From: Phymatolithon calcareum
Taxonomy: Eukaryota > Rhodophyta > Florideophyceae > Hapalidiales
Direction: 5' to 3'
DNA length: 64,000 nucleotides
Assembly (NCBI GenBank): GCA_977006965.1
Contig: OZ345356.1
Location: forward strand, 868,001 to 932,000
Shown here: positions 42,516 through 53,389 of the stretch, piece by piece
Layout of the letters: each line of letters starts with the position of its first letter
Position numbering within the stretch: the first letter of the stretch is position 1
Program-made: the position numbers and the translations under genes
Notes under the pieces: model-generated
Database searches by the model: none
Seen by the model: the letters and a program-made list of their open reading frames with translations, nothing else
Told to the model about the DNA's origin: nothing

Positions 42516-42960
42516 GATTTTTTTTGAATTTGGAATTTATTAAACGCCATCGGTAACACTCATGAGACTGCAAGGGAGATGCGTTTCAGCAGCTACGTTC
42601 TAGCTTCGATCATATCTTCAAATACTTGTAACCCGGGTTAACGTCGCAGCCCTAGTTGTAAAAGCCCTCTCCCGTAAAAGGGCGGAGGGAAAAGCTTGGG
42701 GTCCACTGATCAGATTTCCTCAAATGGCGCCTTGTCTATACCATGTCGTCGTAAAAGACGATAGCGGAGAAGAGTAGCTTGTCTAGAGCTTTTGCAGTGA
42801 TATCAATCTCCTCTTTGGTCAGTTGATATCTTCCGAGGTATTCTTCCAGGTTGCTCATGAGGATTGGTAGAGTATCACCAAACTTGTCTGTGAGAAGTGA
42901 TGTGCTCATTGGGCGGAACCGACCGAATGCTCACTTTACCAATAATTGGCGGTACCGTGT
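42516..42960 (-). mobile_element. LINE tail, 445 bp, 11-bp TSD
   Basis: ATTGCTAGGTT at 42505-42515 and 42961-42971. On the minus strand it starts with the RQLLVKWAFGRFRPMSTSLL part of the C-terminal module, continues through a helical stretch (LGRYQLTKEEIDITAKALDKLLF) and ends with AATAAATTCCAAATTCAAAA plus the T-run at 42518-42525. No other part of the LINE is present. Confidence 0.93.
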
Positions 42961-43559
42961 ATTGCTAGGTTTATGCTTCAATAGACCGTATTTTATTTCA
43001 ATTCATATTGCCGAGCTCTTTTTGATTGCAATCGTATTACAGGCTCTGTCGATGAACAGTAATTATTGCACATTGTGCATCAAACAGCAATCCACTGCAA
43101 TAATATTGTTTCAAGCCGCTCTGCGCAGCACCAATGCAAAGGAATGTGATAACAATAATTGGGACGAAAATGGCCAGCTTTGCCGATAAGAACATGCATG
43201 CATGATTTCTCAACTCGAACGACGATGGAGCCGCCCAGTTGCTGCGAACGGCCTCTCCGCTAAGCAGAGCTGCAGTCGGAGAAGACGCATAAAAGTGCTC
43301 TCAAGCGAACCACTCAATATCGGAACATAGAATGCCGGTGATACAATGGATTAAGGATCGTCGTGGGGGATGGTTGCGATCTCTTCTACGCATTGATGAG
43401 AATAGGCTCGTTCGCAGGATACTACTACAATGCGTATCCGGAACATACGAGCGCCGCCTGGTCCGCCAGGTGCTGCTGCAATGTGTCAGACCAACGCCAG
43501 AATCACTCTTTGGTGAGGTACCTGGACGAGACGGAAGAGCCGCATTCGAACTCGCTAAT

Positions 43560-43972
43560 TTTTTTGCAACTGTTTAGTTGTATATTTGAAGCCCTCATTA
43601 ACACTCCTAAGACTGTACGGGAGCAGCTTTTTGTAACTTGTTCATTCTAGTATATCGACTGGTCCCTAATACAGGGACTCGTCGTTTTCCATATTGTCAG
43701 TTATGGTGACGCTGTAGAGTAGTATGGAGTCTAATGCCTTTTCCGTTCTTATCATTTCTCCGGAGTCCAGTTCATACTTTGTTAGGTTCATACGTATGGT
43801 CTCCATGTGGCGCTCTGCTGCCGGTCCGCATGTATTCGATATTAGCGTCGTGCTCACTTGAGGGAACCTTCCGCTTGCGTATTTTATGGCCAGCTGTCGA
43901 TGTCTCACCTTGGTAAACCTGAGGATGGCCGGGATCACATCCGGTTTGTCGTACGGTATTATCCTCTTGCTT
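43560..43972 (-). mobile_element. LINE tail, 413 bp, 15-bp TSD
   Basis: TTCGAACTCGCTAAT is at 43545-43559 and 43973-43987. On the minus strand: KRIIPYDKPDVIPAILRF, TKVRHRQLAIKYASGRFPQ, STTLI, then RTEKALDSILLYSVTITDN ending near 43666, a short 3' UTR with the conserved GTACAGTCTTAGGAGTGTTA and an A-run. Confidence 0.93.
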
Positions 43973-44362
43973 TTCGAACTCGCTAATGATAGGATAGAAT
44001 GGAAGAAACTTAGACCTTCGAAGCGCTGCTAGCCCTATTAGTGGAAAAGGAAAAATGAACGAATGAATGAATCCGGAATATACGCCTCTCTCCTTGGCGA
44101 TACTAGACCAAGATATCGAATCGACTATAAGAAACGCCTCCGAGTTCAGCAAGTGGAATCAACTGAAGCCTTCTAGACGAGATAGCCTTTTACGGGAATA
44201 CAACAGTCATCATCATCATCATCTTTGCCGATATGTCAGTGACTTGGTCAGAGGATGATGCAATATCGATATGCAATCATTGGCGGGTTCTGTAGCATCA
44301 ATATCGTCCTCTTCGGGCGGTGTATTGTCTGATATTACAGGATTCGCCATATAGCACCTGCC

Positions 44363-44831
44363 TTCCGAAAGTACGTCATCGTCAATTGGCGGTGAAGTGG
44401 GCGTTTGGGAGATTTCCCCCACTGAGCACGACACTACTAGAAGACAAATTTGGCGAAATCATATCAAGGCTATTGCACACGGTTGAAACGTCTTTGGCGA
44501 GATACCAGCTGACCGGAGAAGAGACCAAGAAGACCGAAGAAGCACTGGACCAGCTACTCTTCTTTACCAGTGCCTTTTACGAGGACATGGAATAGAAAAA
44601 CAAAGGATAAGAATTGCGAGCTCGAATCGCCGCTGAGCGCATAGAGGACTCTAAGCTTTTCCCACATCCGTCCGATGTGGGTTTTTGCAGCTAGGGCCAC
44701 GATATACAAGATTGCGGAAGAAGCATATATGAATGTTATACTATGCTACAAGGCTGTAGCAACTGAAACGCATCTCCCTTACAGTCTAAAGAGTGTTACT
44801 GAGAGCGTTTAATAAATACTACTAAAAAAAA
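44363..44831 (+). mobile_element. LINE tail, 469 bp, 14-bp TSD
   Basis: ATATAGCACCTGCC is at 44349-44362 and 44832-44845. On the plus strand it begins at PKVRHRQLAVKWAFGRFPPL, continues STTLLEDKFGEIISRLLH and EETKKTEEALDQLLFFTSAF to a TAG near 44595, then a 3' UTR with GATGTGGGTTTTTGC, ACGCATCTCCCTTACAGTCT, AATAAATAC and an A-run. Starts and length are close to those of the other two tails. Confidence 0.94.
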
Positions 44832-44931
44832 ATATAGCACCTGCCGATGAGCATGGTTCGGGAGCTGTGGCAAGGTTAGAACCAAGCGGTGAATTTTTAA
44901 TTGGCCAAGAATCGTAATTAAGTGGATTTAT

Positions 44932-45010
44932 TGAGAAGATACCATGTGTTACAACTTGAGGCAGGTCGGCACCTTTCTCTCCTATCTACTATATCGACGA
45001 GTTTTGATTC
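44932..45010 (-). other. LTR-like or 3' element shared with the X genes
   Basis: GGATTTATTGAGAA and CACCTTTCTCTCCTATCTACTATATC match, at about 75% by eye, 8805-8885 and 16345-16430. On the minus strand this gives a GATATAGTAG block followed about 65 bp later by AATAAATCC. At all three sites it lies downstream of a minus-strand gene. Confidence 0.5.
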
Positions 45011-45367
45011 CATAAAACGATCTAAGAATGGATGTATAAAAACTTAGGGTAAGAAGGCAAGCATGCACTTAACGGATGCTGCCGCTTTGCTTACCGGCTA
45101 TCTCTGGTCCATGGGAAGCCTCGATTTAATTGCACACGAGTAGATCTTTTGGCGGTGACAAAGGGAATTAAGGGGAGAGAGCATATATAGTTCGGGGCAA
45201 TAACTTGGAGTTCCCGTGCAAAGAGAATTTGCCGTCTGATTATAAGGAGTTGATTCCGCGTACATGAACTCCTTGATTGCAGAGCCGACAAGATCAATAG
45301 CGAATCTTCTCTCGAGGTTCGCACGGCAAGAACGAAAAGCAGATTGTACAAGACTCTGCCAATCTCG

Positions 45368-45850
45368 TCAGCAATTCGGCAAACCATTGCATCGCTGATC
45401 CGCCGGACTCGGTGCGTTTGCCAAGCTAGTGCAAGCCACTACGACAATAATGACAAAGATCAACCCCCGCGCTGATAGATCTATGGCTTGCCGGCTGGTC
45501 GGTGCTAACTGGATCGAGCGCTCTCCGACTAAAAACGGAACGGTAACAATCTTAGCAGAGTTGGCAGGAATGATTCCTGACAGATTGTAAGAGTTTCCCC
45601 TGTTGTCCTCAACCATGGCACCGGTCAAGTCCACTGCTTCGTTTCCAGAATTTGTGAGCGAAATCTCGCCGTTTCCTGTGCTGCTGTAGGAGACAGTCAC
45701 TTTGCGAGAAATGCAACTGGGAAGAGGTGTCGGTGGCTCGGGCTCAGGCTCGTTGGTGAATGAAGGATACAAACCATTAAGCTGTGCTGATACACAGGAT
45801 ATGGCCAGCAAAAGGGTTGAAGCAAAGAAGAACCATGCCTTGAAGACCAT
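45368..45850 (-). CDS. secreted or membrane-anchored protein with LTD-like beta domain (160 aa)
   Basis: ATG at 45850 gives a textbook signal peptide (MVFKAWFFFASTLLLAISCVSA, cleavage before QLNG). A Pro/Glu-rich spacer (NEPEPEPPTPLPSC) follows, then about 70 residues of beta pattern (GNGEISLTNSGNEAVDLTGAMV, NLSGIIPANSAKIVTV) resembling lamin-tail-like (LTD) domains that occur in extracellular proteins. Near the C-terminus is a hydrophobic segment (GLIFVIIVVVACTSLANA), possibly a membrane anchor. TATATAAAT lies about 112 bp upstream. The promoter region is duplicated. Role unknown; cell-wall or surface association is an inference. Confidence 0.75.
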   Translation of the reverse strand: MVFKAWFFFASTLLLAISCVSAQLNGLYPSFTNEPEPEPPTPLPSCISRKVTVSYSSTGNGEISLTNSGNEAVDLTGAMVEDNRGNSYNLSGIIPANSAKIVTVPFLVGERSIQLAPTSRQAIDLSARGLIFVIIVVVACTSLANAPSPADQRCNGLPNC

Positions 45851-45921
45851 TGTTAACGTTGAGTCTGTGACTTGTGCAGAACGAGACTCTTTGAAGAGCT
45901 TCTGGTTTAAGTACAAAGAAA

Positions 45922-46259
45922 GAATGGGTTGATAGGGGGATCCTACTGCCAAATTCTGTGATTTATATATTGACTCTTCGCTTACATGCTTTCCTCCAGA
46001 CTTTGGTTGCGTACAATTTTAAGCAATGGCGTTCCATGATGCAATACGGGAATACTTTTCACAGCTCTGTGTGTGAGCAATAGTTTCTGCGAATGGGTTG
46101 ATAGGGGGATCCTACTGCCAAATGCTGTGATTTATATATTGACTCTTCGCATACATGCTTTCCTCCAGACTTTGGTCGCGTACTATTTTAAGCAATGGCG
46201 TTCCATGATGCAATACGGGAATACTATTCACAGCTCTGTGTGTTAGCAATAGTTTCTGC
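45922..46259 (-). repeat. tandem duplication of a 169-bp promoter region
   Basis: 45922-46090 and 46091-46259 are near-identical (about ten differences). Each contains TATATAAAT on the minus strand (45962-45970; 46131-46139) at the same distance from GGATCCCCCTATCAACC. The left unit touches the 5' end of the secreted-protein gene, so the gene has two potential core promoters 169 bp apart. Confidence 0.9.
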
Positions 46260-48240
46260 AATAATCAGGGACACCACAATAGGTTATTTTTATGGCAATC
46301 ACAACAAAACAATGTACGTCACAAACGTTTGAGGAGTAGGGAATAACTTAGTTGAACTAGCGTCTGTAATTACTTTGTTCAATACATGTGCTGTTTGGAA
46401 CGTCGTTGAACATGCGTCAGCATCGTAGTATATTTTTATAAATCGCTCTGTAATCTGGATTGGATGCTAACATAGGCAACGTAGTGTGAAGAAATAAGAA
46501 GTTATTCTTGGTTCTGCAATAGACTATTCCTATTAATAAACGGGAATTGAAATTAATTATGACCTAAGTCTGTTTTCCTCCCTAACAATTACTTTTCTTT
46601 TCAAATGGGGCATGTGATACCCACTGGGGGAGCCGATTCTTGTCTGGATCATAAAAATCATAATCCTGGGATCATGAATTCTCGGTCCAAGCCCGGGATA
46701 TGCACAAAACGTTCCTCAAACGGGGAATATTGTGGTCCGCTGGACCACAAATCACGATCATTTTTTTCGGCATTCAAAGACCCACTATGATAGAAACGAC
46801 TGAGTCGAAAGGAAGCAGATCGGACAGTTTGTGGAACTATCTGTGAACGGTCTCTAGATCGACATTGCATAGTCCGAAGGAAACGAAAGACACGTGTTGT
46901 TGGCGGTGGTCAATCAGTCGAGATGGATGTAGCGTGTAGAGTAAAGCGTGTGTATTCTCGATGGCATCCCGTCCTGTAGAGAGTATGTCGCGCGCAGAGC
47001 TCGGCGCATCGCACTACAGGGTTGGATGCCATCGATGTCACGATCACCTCGAGATGGCTTGACGGTATGTTTCGAATGCAAACATGTTAGCTACGAAAAA
47101 TGGAGAAATAACGCAGTAGGGATGGATGGTAGATACCGCAACTTGTGTACGGAATAGATATATATATATATGTTGTATCGCAAAATTCGTACATCAATTA
47201 AAGGACCATGAACAACGTGCAACGTTTACTATATAGGAGTGCCTTTCACAGTATCGAATATTGAACAGAACACGAAGTGGAGTAGATAGCAGATCAAATG
47301 AAGAATAGAAGTCAGCCGCTAGACGTTTCCACGCCCGGGAAAGAAACATCCATCATGAAATTCGTCTAGAACTTCCAGAGGGCCTCATGGTTCGTGCTGC
47401 TTGTGCTGTCGCTAGATAAGGCACGAGATTCTGCTCAGGAAGTTGATTGTCGACAGATCCGGGATTTTCAGTGTCCGGATGTTGTATCTGCTGCGTCGGA
47501 GAATTTCGAGTAGATTGCGACGGATGGAGCGATTGCGCGACAGGACCAATAATCACAGAGGGAGCAATCGGTTCAGATTGCTGGGGGTTCTTGATGACCC
47601 ATACTTCCGTGCGAACGCAGACGCCTGGAAGGGAAACAACTCCAACGTGAGCAAGTTTCCAGTCTTGGTTTGACATGTGAAGAACGAAGTAGGGGAACTT
47701 GTGGGGTTACAGAGTGGAATGACTTTGAGGAGCGACACTCCTCGCGAATAGGGCTACAACCAGAGATAGCGGTCAGTGGCACTTGCAGAAATGTCGAGGC
47801 TTTTTGGCAGGTGCCACCGACCACACATTATGAAGAGAGATATAAGTTGCAAGCCTGCATCCAGAAAAACTGACTTTTTACTATCGTGATGATAGTGCAA
47901 TGTCGATCCTCGGGATGGTGGATGCGGACTATGAAACTGTTGCCCATGTGGGATCGACTTATTATAATACAGATTAATGATATTATCATGTGCACTTGTC
48001 TAAAATAGGAGAGTCACATAGTAGCAGTTTCATCAATGCAAGCTTACCCAAAAGTCAAGCGCGATCCTGGCGTGAGACTAGTACCCAGCAGGTAGCTGAC
48101 AAAGTAATTTAGCGCTTCCGCAAGATGTATTACATCCACCAATTGGGAAAGACCTCTGCAGCTTCCGGACTCCTATCACCGCAAGGATGACGAAATGGAA
48201 AAGAAATTAACCGTTTCGACTCTTCTTCTCGAGCGGGATG
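46260..48240. other. stretch without recognised genes; contains hairpins
   Basis: Only short ORFs. Perfect hairpin TTGTGGTCC-GCT-GGACCACAA at 46730-46750, a longer hairpin at 46958-47035, and a (TA)n run at 47158-47172. A minus-strand frame at 47676-47353 (SNQDWKLAHVGVVSLPGV) has no known motif; it might be a stranded end of the transposase pseudogene to the right. Confidence 0.45.
46958..47035 (+). other. microRNA-precursor-like hairpin
   Basis: TCGATGGCATCC (46958-46969) pairs with 47024-47035 and CCTGTAG (46973-46979) with 47014-47020, with a 3x3 internal loop and a 34-nt terminal loop. The length is in the range of small precursor hairpins, but it may equally be a relic of an inverted repeat. 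Strand is arbitrary. Confidence 0.4.
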
Positions 48241-49300
48241 GCACATAGTCATCTGACATGGAAATATGGACTAACAGCAGCGTTGGAGATATTCTCACCG
48301 AATTCGTACACGACCTTCATCACGGCGAACGAGTCTCGGTTAAATGAGATGAAGGATGGTATAATGCGAAGCTTAAAATTATTGCACGAGCTACGCGATT
48401 AGCAGAAACCAGCGGTATCGAATTTTATGACCCGGCATGGCAAAATACTGGACATGATTCTTCCATATGACGACGGTGACGAACATGCGTACGCCTCAAG
48501 CCCGACAGTTTCGAAGCAGCGTTCGATTCTTTGCGATGAAGATGGAGACATTCTCGACATGTAGAGAAAGGTCACGGACAATATCGGGGATGCGGGGGTT
48601 TTGCTAGTGCGCGGAAATGAAACGGTGAAGGAACTGGCGCTGCCCGCCGGAGCTGTCGACGCGGAGCTTTTCGCAGCAGCTAATGCATCCCAAGAAGCGT
48701 TGAAGATCTCCTTTGCTACTGGAAGCACTATAAGATGGTCCAATAACAAATGGAGCTACATCTATGCTATTGACGGACAGCCGCAAAGATATCGGGAAAT
48801 GATACGGGAACCTTGGAGCATTATGGAGCGACTGATGTCTCAGGAGCTTTTGCTTGAAGGCATTTGGATACGAAGTCTCTGCGGAATTCCAAGAAATGAT
48901 GCTGTCGACGACTTAGGAAACTGGGCTCTTTGCGAATCAAGCGTAGAGGATCATCAGAAGGTTCCTCTGACACTAAAGGATGCGAGATGAATCATTAGGC
49001 CTTCCTTACGAGCAGAACGTGTCGCCATTCCGACATTGCCCCGAGAGCTTCCCATATTGCAAAGACGGGCAGAGATGATCTTGCACCAAATGATGGGGGA
49101 CTGTACCCCGATGGAGCCGATGTTTAGGCATGGAGACAAAACGTCGTACGACCCAATGTGCAAAACCTGTAACTCTGATTGCAAGGAAACTGCCGAGCGC
49201 CTTAGTTTAAGGTGTGGTGGACGTTCCGTCTCCACAAAGAAGTTTATTGGTAGAGAGGGTACGAAAACTGTAGAAGAGCTATGTCGTGAAAACACTTAGC
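48240..49300 (+). pseudogene. LINE RNase H and zinc knuckle, degenerate plus-strand copy
   Basis: It reads MEIWTNSSVGD near 48259 (first aspartate changed to asparagine), then ILLVRGNETVKEL-type strands at 48601, IRWSNNKWSY, LEGIWIRSLCGIPRNDAVDDLGN (histidine lost) and CKTCNSDCKETAERLSLRCGG. It is co-linear with 36182-34652 on the minus strand but more decayed, with stops near 48343 and 48563. Confidence 0.8.
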
Positions 49301-49424
49301 AATACTCAAATTTTTGAACAATGAGAAGCTGCTGCAGAACAGCTTTAGGAGCTCACGTTCAGTTTGAGCGATCTATCTGCAATAAAGAAAGAAATTTTAA
49401 AGAGAATTTCAAGAAGACTGATTT

Positions 49425-52400
49425 TCATCCTGCTCGTGGAGGATATCCCTCTGATCTAGTAATGAGAAAGAACGAGGCACCGGAGAAGGGATTACAGGAG
49501 GGAGCGTGATCTATTTTAGATGTAGTAGGCGACGGAGGACATGGTTGGCCACCACAAAGAGGAATAATTGCGGCTCGACGTACGTCTTGGTCTAGACGCA
49601 GAAGAGAGATTTGTGCACCGAACAAGAATCTCTGATTCTGTAGAGTACTTTCCTGACGCGTAGGAACGTGGTCCTGCACAAGACACGGGAAAACAGCAGC
49701 CCAAAAATCTCGTCGACCAGAACTAGATGTTCTAGAAAATAGAGCGGCTGTACCCCAGCTCAAGAGGCCCCGTTCAGGATACTTGAGCAAATTGCAAAGA
49801 GCAACAATAGGGATTTGTGCGGACATGCTTGTGGTGTTATGGCACTGTACCTGCACTACGTCACCTACTGCAAGGGAGATGACCGGTGTTCCGTTCCGGT
49901 ATGATGACTGCACGACATCACCGAACTGAACGGAAAAGGAGGAAATAGAATTGAGTCCTATTCCACAGGCATTCAGGAAGGCGAGGTACGCTTTAGACCG
50001 GATATCTGAGATGACGACTGCACCCACTCCGTGTTTCATTCAAAACTTCAGATGAGTGCGTGCTGTGTGTCAGATCTTGGTGCTAAAACAGAAGCGCACT
50101 GTGCGCGAAGTAGAGCCGGCAGACAGCGTTCCGGTCCAAGGGCAGCGCGAACCATGTCAACATGCGTATGCTGTAGCCTCCCATCCAATACCTGAAGTGT
50201 ACAACGGCCGGCCAAAAGTCGGAAGCAGCCGCGCAATGAAGAAGCATCTCCACTTATTGCCTTGTGTGCCTGAAGCGTGAGACGACCCTGCCAGTCTGTG
50301 AATGCTGCGCTTAACATCGACTGTGTCTGAAAATCCTTGTTATTGGACTGTTTAATTGCCCGTTTCAAAGTCTGATGCGTCTTCTCTAAAACGAGCTCCC
50401 CAATTCTTGAAACGAAACCGACCATTGGGAGTGTAGAGTATACTAGCTCACTCAAACGGTGAACATTAGGTTTGTCCACGGTCTTGATTGCAATAAATCA
50501 TTCACGGTACATCTTATTCAACTCAGATTGGCAGGCGTTGATGGTGCCACTGCTCTCGAAGGCGTTGAAGTCGGCATCAGTCATGCAGCACTCGATGACT
50601 TTCGAAATATGGGACGATGCCTGCTGCTGAATAGAGGACATAAATGACGTGGACGCTGTAGACCGATATTCGGAGTCAGTGGGATTCCATGGACGAGCAA
50701 TGAGCGAAGAGAAAGAACCGACAAGGGATATCGCACGACTTGTTCTGACGCTTATTTTTTCAGCTAGAGAGAGAAGATAGCAACATGCCCAAACAAATGC
50801 AGTATGCGCAACAATGGCAAGTGCGCAGATCTCCGTCATTGACATGGAGAACAAAGTCTTTTTCTTTGGATCGAAAAGTCTTCGTTGCGTAAATAGCCTA
50901 CAGTGAGAAAGCAGACCAATCATGTAGTGATCAGTAGCCACGCCTTGTGTATGTGTTGGAAGCATTCGAAATGCAGCATTCACGTAGTCCCTAAAGTGTT
51001 CTGCGAGCAAATTATCTGGTAGCGATCAGACAAGCGCGATACGGATCCAGATGACCAGTAAGGATTGGAATTCCCGTCTTTGTTGTCGTTATGGAGGACG
51101 TAATGGAAAGCATTGACGCCCGGAGCTCATGGTTTGGGAGTTGCTTGTTGGATTCAGCAGGAGAAATTCCGAGAAGACGGCATGTCTCAAGTTTGGGTCC
51201 GCTGTCGCGCAAGGCGCAGTGTTGGTAGAACCCACGAGTTGTAGAGGATACCATTGCGTTAAATCCCTGCAGTTCATACTGACTGCCAATTATAGTGTTG
51301 GACCGTCGTACAAAGCGGCATTGGTGACAACATGCACCAGCAGTATGTCCTAGCACATCAAGGACTCCATTCAGAGTGGGGGTGTCTCCCAAGAAACCCA
51401 CAAGATCAAAGAATATACGTATGGGGTTTTCTAGGGCGTCTATGTCTCGAAATCCATGCGTCATTCCATGTAGTATATCTGCTTGTATTCTTTTGAACAC
51501 AGCTTCGATCTTAACACCGGCTGGAGTGAGTGATACAAAGCATGTAGAAGCCGTCCCGAGATGCTGACTTTCCAGAGGTGATTTTGAAGCCGTCCCAGAA
51601 TAAAATAAATCTATAGATAAAATAGGACTCACCAGAGTTTAGTTTCCCGAAAATAGAAATTGGCTGGAACTTAGCTGGGCCGCGCAACGTGGAAGGCCTG
51701 GACAAAAGCTGTACGTGGCGCACATCGCAGTACTGTTCATCTCCGGATTGGGACAAAGGACTGAAGTTGGATAGCAGTCTTTGATTTGTTGGAGAAGCAG
51801 GAACGGAGGATGGAAGCCATGATATGTGCCTGCTTCTTTCCTCAATCTCAGTCCAAAATCGGTAGACGAGAAATACCCGAGAGCCTGAGTCGGTCAGAGG
51901 TGCACAAGGTCGCAGCATAGCGATGACATCAGCGGGCTTTACAAAAGGCTTTTTCCAAGATGCCCAAGCCGCTTGCGTCATTTTTCTGTGCTCTTTCTGT
52001 GCTCTATTTCGCAACGTAATGGCGGCTCTCATTGATTGCGATAGGCGCCTTCTTTTCCGGCCGATTCGGAAGGCTCCTTCGCTTCCTTCAATGTTACGGT
52101 CACTATCGCTCTCCTGTACTGGGAGCTCCGGTATCTCGATTTGCACAGCGTCGGACGGTGAGCAGTAGGGGGAGAATCGAAGCTTATCGATAATGTAAAC
52201 GTCACAATCAGAGAGACCAGAAGGCAGTGCATGATGGAATGTTGGATCTCCTCTCTTTTTTTCGTGGTGAACCGTCCAAATGTGAACAATATCTCCGCGT
52301 AGTGAAACATATCTTTCAGAAGAAATTTGCACAGCAAAATTGTCCGTCAGCTCAGATTGCAGAGCAGAATGGCCAAGAAATTGTATTGCCAAAGAATCCT

Positions 52401-53308
52401 CGAGCTCGGCAAAGAGATCCAGGCCTTTTTCCGCAGAATCTACAGGAAAATATGATCGAAGACCGTAAAACCATGGCCTTGCAGTGATTAACGGCCAGGT
52501 GTCAATGAAGTCTCTGCCCGGGGTATGAAATGAGAGGCTTATGTTGCGCAACAAGGAAAATACCGGTTCGCGGGAAATATCTGCCCTTGCGTACTCGCTG
52601 GGAAAAATTGTTCGGACAGATACTGGAAAAAGGCTTTGGTCTCCCACCCTCTTGTCGGGTTTGTGTATCTTCCATCCAGTCACTTCCGCATACAGTCAAG
52701 TCGCGAAACAGGATAGACTTAAACCTATTGAACAGAGCTGTGTAGTGTGGAAGGACATCAATTTTGTCAGAAGGAACAGGGGTCCCCGGGTTCATACCAA
52801 AATTTTCGCGGTGTGTTTCTGGCACTCTGTGCAACGTATCCGCAATGATACACATTGCAAGATACTGTCCTTTGGTTAGTCTTAAATTTCCGTTCGTAAC
52901 CAAGAGACCCCATAAAACTCGCCAATTGTCAATTTTTAGAGCTGATGCAACGGCACGGTCTTGTAGGATTGCATTAGCACCATGTTCAGGAACAATTTCC
53001 ATGAGATTCTATACCGGTTCTTTTTCGAATTCCTCGGAGGATGGAACAGTAAGATCGCGGTCACCTCTGTCGACAGCATACGACGGATCGAAGTAGAATT
53101 CTTCCGTAAGAGCTTCGTTTCCATCCTCTTCGGCACCCCTGGCCACAGGACCTTCTTTGTTCTCAAATATTGGAGTACGCTCCTCGCCTACGTCGCCATC
53201 GGCATTACCTCTGGGTGCATCACAGGCGTTGTTGCGTCCATCATGTGATTGCAATAGATTGCGCTTTGAAATCGAGGCGGAGACACTAGCCACTGGCAAC
53301 GGATTCAA
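49425..53308 (-). pseudogene. Tnp2-like transposase, decayed
   Basis: Minus-strand frames in order: an acidic N-terminus (53308-53009), LWGLLVTNGNLRLTKGQYLAM, a 390-residue block (52683-51511) with GRKRRRLSQSM and ILFWDGFKITSGKSAS, then GMTHGFRDIDAL, FFDLVGFLGDTPTLNGVLDVLGHTAGACCHQCRF (51400-51250), RPWNPTDSEYRSTAST and KPNVHRLSELVYSTLPMVGF with LEKTHQTLKRAIKQSNN (about 50480-50360). The D-G-F, G-D-T-P and C-x2-C blocks resemble Tnp2-type DDE transposases of EnSpm/CACTA and Plavaka-like elements. In-frame stops near 53009 and 50498 and frame changes near 52680, 51540 and 51020 show it is dead. Confidence 0.62.
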
Positions 53309-53389
53309 GCTTGGAGGTTACTCTCCTCTAAAGCGGAAACGACTTCGACGCTTTCGTTTTTTGAGCTCATGGAGCGCCGAGGGACTATA

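Noticed and set aside
47158-47172. TATA box
   Set aside because: A simple (TA)n run with no gene start at a suitable distance.
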